Assembly: GCA_009767595.1 (NCBI GenBank)
Contig: VSDK01003991.1
Location: forward strand, 103,198-167,197
Reading direction: 5' to 3'
Origin: Symbiodinium kawagutii
Taxonomy: Eukaryota; Sar; Dinophyceae; Suessiales; Symbiodiniaceae
DNA: 64,000 nt
The translations under genes were made by a program, and so were the position numbers. The notes below the pieces were generated by a model. That model saw only the letters and a program-made list of their open reading frames with translations, ran no database searches and had not been told where the DNA came from. Positions 26,301 through 35,800 of the stretch are shown piece by piece (position 1 is the stretch's first letter; each line of letters starts with the position of its first letter).

Positions 26301-28304
26301 TGGGTTGAACCTGTGAATTGAATCCTGCTCTTTGCAAATGGTTTTCCTCCATCAAGCAACCATATGATATGAAACATCATTCACCCACAATTCACTATCA
26401 AACTGCTACCATTGGGCGTCAACTGGCCCTCACTAAGCATCAAATAATCAATGAAAAATAACCACAGTAACAATCACTAATCGCTATCTATTAGCCGTCA
26501 CTGCATCACTGACTAAGTATCATCAACCACCATCAACCATCATCAGCCCGCGTTTCAGTAGGATGAATCACCGGGAGTTCAACATCCGGCGCCACCCGGG
26601 CTCCAGATCCGGCCACTGGGAAAACGGGTCGCAGGTGTTCTCTGTAGAGTTCTGCCGAACGCCTCACTTCAGTTGGACAACGGTGGGCCATCGTTGCGTT
26701 TCGGAACGGTGACCCGGGTAGCAGGGAACTTACCAGGCAGGTATAGCTGGTGAATAAGGTGGTCATAAGGGAAAAATCTACAACATTGGTAAGAGGAAAG
26801 ATATGCCATGGCCGTGTCGGATGGTGATAATCAAACGTTGGCTGATTATTGTTGGCAAATAAAACCGTGACCTATACTTATGGCTGGTTATAGTTGCATA
26901 TCAAACCACAATACTCAACTAAATTTTGGTAACCAGGGCACCTGCTAGGCGAGTGGTAGGTATAACTTTGGATTGTTTTTGATGGTGAATCTTAATCAGC
27001 TTACAAGGTTTGGGGGCCCCACATGAACCAAGAAAATCTCTAGGTTTCAGTGGCTGATTTGCCATCTTTCTAGTGATGGTTTCCTCGTGTTTTCCAATGG
27101 TTGCCGATAACCACAAGTTTAACATTGGAGCTTCATAAGTTTACCATCTCTTTCCCAGGATTAACCCATAGATTAACCATATTTTAAGTTATTTGTAAAT
27201 ATATCATCACGACTACTAATTATGCAACCACAAGCTAACCAAAAGTTAATCATAGATCAATCGGAGGTTAATCATGAATTCACCATAATTCACCATAGAT
27301 GGTCTATCATCATCCATCCTTGGCCAATAGATTAACCATCAATTACCCATAGGCTAACTAGTAACTTAACCATAGACAAAACCATCATCTAACCAAAGAT
27401 TATCTTTCATTATTCACCATTTAATTAGACTAGCCATCAATTTACCACAGAATATCTGTTATCACAATCATTACTGATACAGTAATCATTATTAACCATA
27501 GATGATCTTTATCAACCATAGACTAACCCCGGCTTGCCCATAGAATATCTACTTCTATTTCTGATTTCAACCATCAGCATTTCTGCTTCCACCCACGCCG
27601 GCAGCACCCAAGGCCGCGTGGCGCGAGGCGAACTGAAGGAAGGTGGAGCCCGAGTTCCGCTGCGCGCAGGTGCCATCCACCGCGCAGTCCTGAACCAACG
27701 GCCGATCAAAAACTGTCTGCGATCCATTTGCTTCAATAAAGATATCACGATTGAATAATGACATGAAGATAGTATAATGAAGATAGTATAATCAATGTAA
27801 ATGCTTATAGTGACAAAAAACAATGAAAAAAACAAGGATACAATGGATTACACATGTCAAAAACTGTTTACATGAAGACTATTTTTTGTGTATAATGACA
27901 TGATTGCTATCCACATGTTGTTTCAATAAAGCTATTATGTTTTTTGGGTATGTTTGTAAATTAGTGTATATAGCAAATATCATGACATGTAAGTATTTAG
28001 CGGCCCATGATGGCAGGCTTGTGTGTATACATGACACTTATGTATGTATTTCAATATTTCATTATCATCATTAAGTGGCTCAAAATGGCTGATGCAAAAA
28101 CTGCCTGACGGTGGCTGGTAGTCAGAACATGTTGGGTCATTCAAATCAAATAAATCAATATGAATAATATCAATTGATTAATCTAGATTTGACTTCACAA
28201 GCATTACTGAATCACCTCGCATCTCAGCTCTCCCGAGACGTCCCCAGTGGCTCCTCTGCCACAACCGAAACGGCCAGCGCGGCCGAAAAAAGCAGTGAGA
28301 ACAT
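8232..28304 (-). CDS. gene 1: secreted Cys-rich/PAN/EEP-nuclease protein (multi-exon)
   Basis: Predicted secreted protein: signal peptide, Cys-rich module, one PAN/Apple domain, Gly/Ser linker, EEP nuclease domain. Exons 5' to 3': about 28229-28304, about 27608-27690, 25250-25319, 23869-23933, 22890-22910, 22322-22360, 18556-18598, 17484-17527, 16838-16870, 16139-16191, 15218-15322, 14279-14327, 12920-13029, 12358-12489, 11618-11721, 10639-10713, 9862-9918, 8232-8333 (TGA at 8232-8234). Phases agree across most junctions. Two phase gaps, before 16191 and before 9918, imply small unlocated exons, and the first two junctions are uncertain. Donors are GT, GC or GA; acceptors are AG. The paralogue at 32853-54897 has the same domain order, so this is a tandem duplication. 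EEP members cleave phosphodiester or phosphomonoester bonds; the substrate here cannot be read from sequence. Not recognised as a named gene. Confidence 0.72.
8616..9595. mobile_element. 980-bp non-autonomous element with terminal inverted repeats
   Basis: The element begins TACTAAAAGGACCCTCG and ends with the exact reverse complement of those 17 bases, and similarity continues inward through repeated ATACTTAT units. The interior carries many AATAAGTAT and GATAACAG repeats in both orientations and no credible ORF. It lies wholly within the gene 1 intron between exons 9862-9918 and 8232-8333. No clean target-site duplication was seen. It is best described as a MITE-like or other non-autonomous DNA transposon. 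Confidence 0.7.
10255..10460. repeat. (ATC)n microsatellite
   Basis: About 200 bases of nearly pure ATC repeat with CTATC interruptions at its left end, in a gene 1 intron. The long Ser- or Ile-rich frames across it are artefacts of the repeat. Confidence 0.95.
10851..10951. repeat. palindromic intron repeat (family F1)
   Basis: The left arm runs through GGCAGTCCCTGACCTGGAAG and the right arm through CTTCCAGCTTACTTTGCCGG. They are imperfect inverted copies around an A-rich loop. Related copies lie at 17627-17689, 36678-36777, 41861-41961 and (partial) 42648-42720, all in introns of genes 1 and 2. Confidence 0.6.
15218..15322 (-). CDS. gene 1 linker exon, Gly/Ser-rich
   Basis: This phase-0 exon of 35 codons starts SVFKTTC and continues as about 24 residues of GGS/GGGS repeats, ending DELQ before a GTGAAG donor. 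It joins the PAN domain to the EEP domain. The matching exon of gene 2 (45496-45634) starts TYFKTAC but continues as a Thr-rich tract, so position and start are conserved while linker chemistry differs. Confidence 0.75.
16139..18598 (-). CDS. gene 1 PAN/Apple-domain exons
   Basis: Four small exons make one PAN/Apple domain, an extracellular adhesion or ligand-binding module with spaced Cys. 18556-18598 has CYSAMDGVVNDEG. 17484-17527 has SISECEKACNEK. 16838-16870 has EDCQSFTLCIL. 16139-16191 has PEWNWCFLKDKTL. The ECxxxC, DCxSFxxC and WNxCFLK pattern matches PAN_4-like domains. Donors are GC, GA, GC and GC. The third exon ends in phase 0 while the fourth starts by completing a codon, so a small exon probably lies between 16838 and 16191. 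Confidence 0.75.
17627..17689. repeat. palindromic intron repeat (family F1)
   Basis: A compact copy: CCGGCAAATCTGGAAGTGAAA faces TTTTCAACTTCCGGGTTAGT. It is about 100 bases upstream of the acceptor of gene 1 exon 17484-17527. Confidence 0.55.
19610..21012 (-). pseudogene. glycosyltransferase family 92-like retrocopy, disrupted
   Basis: A continuous coding-like block of about 465 codons with no visible introns. From Met at 21010-21012 it reads a short basic stretch and a hydrophobic anchor (LLLLPVLSITIAIASF), as in a type II Golgi membrane protein. It continues through GVEHFLVYTFSGSD, PYLDAALVTMVQFDH, CLFRAKNHARWLMPSVDVDE (DxD-type metal site, about 20117-20190) and HNLIVDPKTAFLHHFR near the C-terminus. 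This matches the GT92/DUF23 fold of galactosyltransferase-like enzymes. Three lesions break it: in-frame TGA at 20899-20901, a one-base frameshift at the T4 run 20276-20279, and in-frame TAG at 19943-19945; the frame then resumes to a TGA at 19610-19612. It lies inside a gene 1 intron on the same strand. Absence of introns suggests retroposition, but no poly(A) or spliced-leader relic was seen. Sequencing error at the T run is possible; two stops make decay more likely. Confidence 0.82.
21871..21945. repeat. dispersed repeat family F2
   Basis: It contains the shared string order ACTCCTGGTAG...TTTGAAGGGCC...GGGATACCCCTGG...CCGCTCCC. Other copies: 29479-29552, 34111-34188 and 46900-46980, all in the same orientation. 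Confidence 0.55.
22322..25319 (-). CDS. gene 1 Cys-rich module exons
   Basis: 25250-25319 has TCGGCQALV and FQRCDRY. 23869-23933 has ESFGHTCIAAAEE. 22890-22910 is a 21-nt micro-exon EWYGCDE. 22322-22360 has GDTSDMLCTC. The first junction is T|GC...AAG|GT, which restores a Cys (CDRYC-ESFGH) exactly as in gene 2. I associate this module (CxxCQALV, CDRYC, SFGHxC, TSDMLCTC) with dinoflagellate secreted proteins but cannot give it a domain name. Eight or more Cys suggest disulfides outside the cell. Confidence 0.75.
24717..24895. repeat. telomere-like (AAACCCT)-type degenerate repeat
   Basis: Repeats of AAACCCTA, AAACCATA and AAACCTTA make up about 180 bases. They resemble the TTTAGGG telomere repeat of plants and many alveolates, but are degenerate and internal to a gene 1 intron. 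Confidence 0.65.
24895..24949. repeat. short hairpin next to telomere-like repeat
   Basis: TTACACGCAACCCCCTGTTCGCC is followed, after a 5-base loop, by an imperfect inverted copy ending GCGTGTAA. It lies directly between the telomere-like tract and an AAAC/GAAC array at about 24970-25076. Confidence 0.6.
24970..25076. repeat. (GAAC)n/(AAAC)n microsatellite
   Basis: Tetranucleotide array, first GAAC and then AAAC with one short interruption, in the same gene 1 intron as the telomere-like tract. Confidence 0.9.
27608..28304 (-). CDS. gene 1 signal peptide exon and following exon
   Basis: The ATG at 28302-28304 opens MFSLLFSAALAVSVVAEEP, a typical signal peptide with a VVA-E cleavage site, followed within 10 codons by an in-frame stop beyond candidate GC or GA donors near 28229-28234. 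The next exon-like stretch (start about 27690 after TTCAG) reads DCAVDGTCAQ and then GSTFLQFASRH, resembling the GCAPQAQTGQQLLATS segment of gene 2. Exact joins are uncertain because the phases tested do not match perfectly. Confidence 0.55.
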
Positions 28305-31300
28305 GATCCGCCCAGCGTTGGGGCAGAGGGCCAAGACAAAGCTGCAGAGCACCGGAGTTTCTTGGCTTAGCTGGTGGTTTAACCAGGTAAAATTGAGTTT
28401 TACAAGGTGAAATGGTCGAGAAAAAGAAGGGTGAAATGGCTCTACGAAACGAGGGAAATGGTGAACCCCAACAGGTGAAATGGTAGAAAAAAACTCGTGA
28501 AATGGTGGAAAAAAACGGTTGAAATGATGGACAACAATTGGTGAACAACCCTTCAGAGCCCTTAAGAAACCCGTGAGATGCGGATTTATTCATGGACAAT
28601 TGATGACTATAGTTGATGCTTACTGTAATTCATGGTGATTCTATGGATACGCAACCCGCCAATTGATGATTGTTTCTTGGCGAATGGATGGGCAATCGAT
28701 AGCAAGCCCATGGTGAATTAGGTGGTAAAAAGTATCAGTAGTGATAGGGAATGGTTTAGAAACAACGATGGCAAAAAATTGATTGACTGTCCTTACTTGG
28801 GCATCCAAATCGCTGCCAGGAAATATGATAAAGGATACCAGGATAACGTTCGCTTTGGTTCAAATCTCCTGACCATGAGCCATGATGGTGGCTTCTTGCC
28901 AACATGAACAGGCTGATGGGAAAGTCTCCAATACATATTCTGCCCCCTGTGGACACGCGCGCATGATACCCCGAAAGCAACCAAAACTTAAGAGTCTAGA
29001 GTAATCAGGAAAAACTAACCATCTGTGTAAGCACCATTGGTTCATCACCATGACTGCACCTAACTAAGCATCATGAACTCAATTAATTGCTATTATCCAA
29101 GACGAACGGATGTTTTTCGATTATCATGAGCGATGCTTATCAAGTCTCATGTACTACACATAAGGGCCCGTTGCTAATCCAACCATGGCTGTTCCGCAGC
29201 AAAGGGCAATGGCTTGCTCTAGAGGGAAAAAACACTTGACTACAACCATAAGCGGATATTTCAACATGTGCTTCCAGCACCACCAAGTCAACACGCTCAA
29301 TTGAACGTTGGCGCGTCATCCATTGGCTACTAGATTGACCGACCGGCACGGTGTCAATCACAAATTCCAATCAAACAAACCTGGTTATATAGTGGTTTCA
29401 ACTCGTCTGAAGAATATTAGTCAATCATCCACCCATCCCAACTAACGGGGGAAGAACTACTGCACCATTTGGTTACAGCACTCCTTGTAGCTCCCCAGCT
29501 CCTCCTTCAAAAGGGTACAGGGATACCCCTGGTTGCTTTGCGTCCTCCTAGCCTCCAGCCAGTAAAACCATCAACTAACAAGATCATGTTGGCAGTGGTA
29601 GGTCCACTACCAGTCGCCAGGTGAGAAGACTCAGCTGCTGCACGAAACTTTTGAGTCACAACGCACCTGCGGAGTTTGGGGGGCTCGGCCGTTGACCAAA
29701 TGAAGCACGAACGAGGTGCTCAGAGGAGCTCCGGGACATGGCGGCACATCCTCATCCAGTCGGCTTCGGCCGAAACCCAGTGTATTGCTGTGGGAAGTTT
29801 ACAGTCCCGATATATGTGCAGATAAAAAAATAACAGAATATCAACATCTTTGGAAAGCAAACATGTAATGATATAGTAATATATAGCATATGTATATATA
29901 TATATATATGTTTTTTCCTAAATCAAAGTGAGACATTGCATTCATTTCCCGGCTGCCCCCAGAATCTGCCCCCAGGAAACTTCAATCCAGTCAGCAACGC
30001 CAGCCCTGCAGTCACCAGCCAAAAGATCGAGTCTTTACAAGGTAATCATGGCTCATGAAGGGAGAGGGCTTCCTTGCCTTGTGCAATGCTGCGTTCATCC
30101 CAAGAGTGCACGTTGCATGCGAAACAGTTGTAGGGTTACATGATGTGTTTCGTCCACCCCAGTGTCACAATCATGTTAGGGGATGTTAAGGGTCAATCGC
30201 GGGGTAAGTTTGACACCACAACTTCACAAATAGCCACACTTCCATGCTTCTCACAATCATGGCTGAAAGTGACAGTCCACGAGTTAGTCAAGAAAGAGTG
30301 CATAAGTGATCTCACGTGTGATCTCACACGTTGTGACTGATGACCCCGCTTTCTTCAGCCAATGAGGGCCCCAAAAGAACAACGGCAACAAGGGCACTCA
30401 GCTGCCCCATAAAGGTGCCACACCAACAACCACCACGAGAACCGGAGCGACAGCGAAGCCAAATGTACAAGGCGCGAACTCTTTCATCACAGTTCAATCC
30501 CCAAATTCAAATAATGCCAAGTCAAAGAAATAGAAATACCAATGCATCTTTTCAACATTTATACATTTTGGTCATCAATGAGCAATATGCTGTATCAAAA
30601 TCTCGAGCGACTTGCCAAATCTGGCGCTCCAAATCTCTACATAAGTGGCTTCCCGCCCCCTCCCTGAGAGTCCATGATCTGTAGCATCGTCTGATGGCTA
30701 AAACTGAGGCACTTGTTGCCTCGCGGCCAGGTGCCGCATTGAATTCTCCCGTCCGACAACACGTGCAACCACCATCAACCACTATGGGGGCTTCAGGGAT
30801 TTGGCTTACTCCCGATGGCTACCTGAAGAATCTGAAGATTTATGATATTGATGGTTGACCTCCAAAGATTAAAATAGATTACAGTAACTAGATCCATTTC
30901 ATTCACATTGGTACCATGGGATGGCTACTGTGGATAGCGAGAATTTGGTAGATACCATGGTTGCTTCATGGATCTCCGAATGTCAGTCACCAGTGACCAT
31001 TCTTCGTCCCAAAGGCCAATGAGTATGAAAATTGAAAGCTGCCATTGGCCCTTGTTTGGATTCGCGGTGCATGATTCAATGCCATTGACATTGCCCTGGC
31101 ATCAACCATTATAAAGAAATGAGTACGGCACCATTGTACCATTGTAAATCATCATCCATCATGATGGTCTCTAGCACTCCTCAGTATTCTTGGCGGGTTC
31201 TCGAATAGAGGGACCCCCAAGTCATCCAATAGTAAATGATGCGAACCATGTGTAGGAAAACAGATTCATTTTTGGCGTTACCATTCAAAGAAAGACTCAT

Positions 31301-32852
31301 ATCGTACCTCTTCAACTGTTCAATCAACTATTGTTATTGTTGGTGATTATCCCCTATCATGAACCACTATACTTGGATCGGGTGTCCATCTTGAAGAAAA
31401 ATCCATATCTACCGACAACATCCCCAGGCGTAAATTGGGGATACCATCACCCACCACTCTTCACAGCTGGCGATCGACGGCGCGCCGGAACGGGTCATGC
31501 ACCATGCGCGCCGCAGCACGTCCGTCACGATGTTTCTTGACGGCGCTGAACCGCGGGCGCTGTGGATGATGGTAGAAAGGGTGAAAGGATTCGGTGATGG
31601 TCAGTAGTGATTCATTGGTTGGTTGGTGGGTTTCAACCAACCATTTGTGAACAAGTACTAGTACTAGGGAAAATAGAAACTGTTTAAAAACCCAAGCCAG
31701 TTCAATGTTGATTCATCATGATGAATGCTGGCGATTCGTGATGAATGATGATTAGTCATGGCCACCGGAAAACCAACCTTCCACATTGGGGAAGGTTGAA
31801 ACATCTACAAACCAAACCAAACAACACAGGGACACCAGGACAATACAATCATAATCAATGATGCTTTATTAAGACGAACAATGCTTGAGAATGGCTGATG
31901 GTCGTTACAAACTAGCATTTGTTCAACTATTCGGACTATTGTTGATTATCATCCCCTATTCTTAACAATGATTGATGGTTAGGACCAACGCAGCATCCTT
32001 TTGGGGGCTTGATGTGACCCAGGCCTCAATATCAAGCCCCAATGAGAAAAACACAGCAGGTTCTATCATCACCAACTTGGGCATCCTATGAGCTCAAACA
32101 TCCCTTTGTGGATGAATAACTGCGATGGGATTCGAACTCACACCCTTAAAAAGGGCAAACATGTTTGGCTGATAACCAACTAGAGATACAAAAGCACGTG
32201 TAAGCAAATATGCCAACTCTCTCTCTCTCTCTCTCTCCAGCGCCATCAGTCAAAGACCCTCAGATTGAGGGGACGCGAAATGAACAGGCGAACTCCCCCG
32301 CTCAGCAGGAGCTCAACATAAAGAGGTATGCCAACTCTTCCTACTAGTTTTCATTAAAAACAAAAAGGTTTGTACCAGTGGATAGTTGACAGTCATAAGC
32401 TATGATCACCCCTGAGTAGCCATCTCCAGCCAATGTTCAAATCTTAACCATTGATTTTCTCCAACTGCTCTATCTCATTGACAACCATCGTTTACCATAT
32501 CTAGGGAATCAACCACGATTAATCATCAACAAACAACTGTTCATGAACCCTCAGGCATCATCATTCACCATCAACCCATCAATTAAGAGTTCCGGACATT
32601 TCATCACACATTTACCATTTAGCCCTCAATTCATCGGTCCAAATCAACAGCTTACCAGCAACTGAGCATTCTCAATACTGTTTCGCAGTTATAGCTTTCA
32701 ATAAAAACTCCAATCACATTGTTTTATACCAATCAATGTCAAGTAACAACTACTTCTTCATCGTTTAGCTTACATACCTGGCTGTTGCTTAAGCCATGCA
32801 TATTCTCCAATCATCTAACGGTCAACCATCATCGCCGCCTACCGGAGCACGC
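28305..32852. other. intergenic region between the tandem paralogues
   Basis: About 4.5 kb between the start of gene 1 and the stop of gene 2. It is mostly AT-rich degenerate repeats with an F2 repeat at 29479-29552, a TA run near 29890-29910 and a CT run at 32217-32237. One GC-rich patch at 31480-31560 reads in minus frame as a basic peptide (SAVKKHRDGRAAARM) with no recognised family or clear splice sites. A 114-codon plus frame at 30340-30684 looks like chance. The gene 1 promoter should lie here, but no conserved promoter motif was identified. Confidence 0.4.
29479..29552. repeat. dispersed repeat family F2
   Basis: A copy with GTAGCTCC, a TTCAAAAGGG core and GGGATACCCCTGG, upstream of gene 1. 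Confidence 0.5.
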
Positions 32853-35800
32853 TCATTTCAGGGACAGCTCCGCCCAAACAGGTCTGTGATCGCCTCGTGA
32901 GAGCTCCGCGATCCGAGGCTTTGATGACGGGTCCAAAAGCTGGTGGTCCATGATGAATCACCAGACGCAAAAGATTTACTTTGGTGATTCACCTGGTGTT
33001 ACATGATGAATCACCTGGTGGTCCGGTTCAGTTAATTGATTGAACAGATTTGAACCCATTTTTCAAATGGTTCAACCAGGGTTTCTAACAACAAGGCGTC
33101 CAACAGCACCGTAGATCAAACATGATTCATAACAAAAAACTAGGATTCCTACCGCTCAAGAAAAGACACCAAATCACACACCATATATATGTTTAAACAA
33201 CATGAATCATGTGAACGTACATGCATTCCTAAACAAACATATCATATATTATTTACATATTTCTGATAGTTCAATCAGTTTGGCTCGTGTTCGATCTGGT
33301 TAGATCAATCTTGATCAAATCTGCTTAGACCTAATTGGACCAAAAATAATCTTAGCCAAGCAGCTGCCAGCCATGTCGCCCACGCCGGTGTTCAGCAGAT
33401 CCCAATGTCGCCTTGCCGCGATGCCGCAATGCCATTCCAAGGCCGATTCATGGTAGTAGAAGCAGCTGCTTCATTATGGTTTTAAGCTCATCAACCAATC
33501 ATCCAAAATACTCCGAAAAAGGCAAAAGTTTTGTTGAAACAACCAACGGTCAATGGTTTTCGGCTGGTGAGTGATCGTGGATCTCATTCCATGACAGCTG
33601 ACGCGTTCCATGACGGCTGAAGATCGGTCACTGGCTGTGCATTCGATTGATGGAGGGTGTCGAAGTTGCAATATGTCGTAATGACATGAATACATGGGAG
33701 ATCCAGCGTTTATAAAGCCACCTCTATTGCATGGGAGTCATCACAGCCTGTTTATGGTTCAAGTGACTGCGGTTTATAAATATGGATCTCCCATTTCCAG
33801 ATCATCTGATTCTGATGGCTAAGATGGCGATGACGGACCATGATAGCATCTAAGATTCCAGCGTGCTAGTCAGCAGGGTACCCCTGAAACCAAGCAAACA
33901 AACAACTTCATGCAACCAATCAGCAGTTGTTGGTGATTGATAGTTGTAGCATGTTGCAGTGATACTTTTCCCAAACCCAATCAAACATCACAAACCACAA
34001 CCGAAGTTTGAGGTCCGACTAGGGTTCACCTGCATCCCTGTTGGCAACGAACCAACTGAAGTCGTGGATAATTGATACACTTAGTAGATCTGAACCACCG
34101 TTTGCTTCGGCCACTCCAGGTAGCTCCAACTGGCTCCCATTTAAAGGGCCAGAACGGAATACCCCTGGCTCCAAGCAGCTCCCTCTCAACCACCAGGCAC
34201 TTAAGAGCTCTTCACTACAGGTCACCCCACCGGTCACCCCACCAACCACCAACTCCAGCGGTGTCAACACGCACGGACGTCACCCAGGGGCCCGGAGTAA
34301 AAAATGGCGTCCACCCAGCTGTCCACTGCCAAGTTGAAACCGTTGCTGAGGAAGTGGCGGATGCCCTTCCTGGAGGGCGGCTAGGGAGAACTCTCCAGCG
34401 GTTGGTGGTTGGTTAGTTCATCTGGTGACAACCAAAGTGGTTGATAACTGGTTGGTTGGTTGGTTAGTTACGGTTACCGCAGCTGCCCTGACCCTCAAAT
34501 CTTTGCACGTTCGTTAGCAAACGTCAGTCAAACATATTGGAAACCACCAACCAAGTAGTGAATAGGTTGAATAGGTGCTGTGAGAATTGATTTGAAAGCC
34601 GTTGAACTACAGTGCTACCAAACCTGTTGCTGCCCACCATGTGCAACATCTTGCCCCCAGTTCCCAAAACTGATGCGGAATCACTTCAGTTCAAGGTAGG
34701 TGTTTACTTACATCAGGAGATCTCAAGTCAACTAATGACCCGGGATAGCTGACCAGACATTACTTTGTAGCACGTGGTTGGTCAATGGAAGTACATGTGG
34801 TAAGGTGGCCGACAATTGACAGCTCCTGCATAACAATGTCGAAAACATGTGCAGAATACAACTCGGAGTTGTTGCCTGGTGGCTAAACGTCATCCCCACG
34901 GCAGGTAAACCGCCAACCATTGCTGATCTGGTGCCCCTGTTGTAGTTGCAATCGTTGCTTCTTAATCAACAACAAATCAACCATGTGCAGAATATCAATG
35001 TTTCTGCTGCGGAACGGCATCCTGCCAACATTTCTGGAGAGGGATTGATACCTTGGGATTCAAATCTATGACACAAATCAAACATCCTCAAACTACCTTA
35101 CAGGTATTTCCCTACAGTTCCAGGAATTTTCTTGAGTCATTTGCAGGTTGATCCGGATCACCTGGTCCCCGAAACTGCGACCAAGCAGCTCGTTCATGTT
35201 GGCATTGAAATCTCCAGTGATGACCACTGGGTCGTCCCCAGCCTGGTCCTGAATGGCCTTCAGCATGTTCTTGGCACCGCGATATCTCACCTCTTCGTTG
35301 CCTCAGCTGAAGACATCCACAGCCCAGAACAAGTCAGCAGCAACCAACTGCCCTACCCATTCTCTGGATGGTTGTCCCCAAAACACAGTAGATGTTCATC
35401 CCAATTGGTGGGTTCGGATCCAAACATGGCTCTCGACGCTGCTCCAAAAATTTTTGGAGTGGTCGGTTTACAATGATTGACCATGGGGCAGAACACTTCT
35501 CATAGCTCGTCACAGGATACCTCTGGCTCCCTAACCGTGATGAACAAGCGGATCTCCCAAGCCATTATAGTCCATGGTGTTTAAGGTGAAGGCCCCAATG
35601 TGATTTTTCAGTGGTGTAAGATTCGCCATTGAACAGACCAGTTCTGCCATGACTGGCCGTTAGCCCTCAAAAAATAACTGTACATAGAGTTATCCCTTGC
35701 TATTGGTCACTTATAAAGCCACTTACTTTGCCGGCTATTTGCCTGAAACGTTGCCCTTGTAACCAGCAAGATCAGTGGTTGTAAGGGAACTATGTTACAA

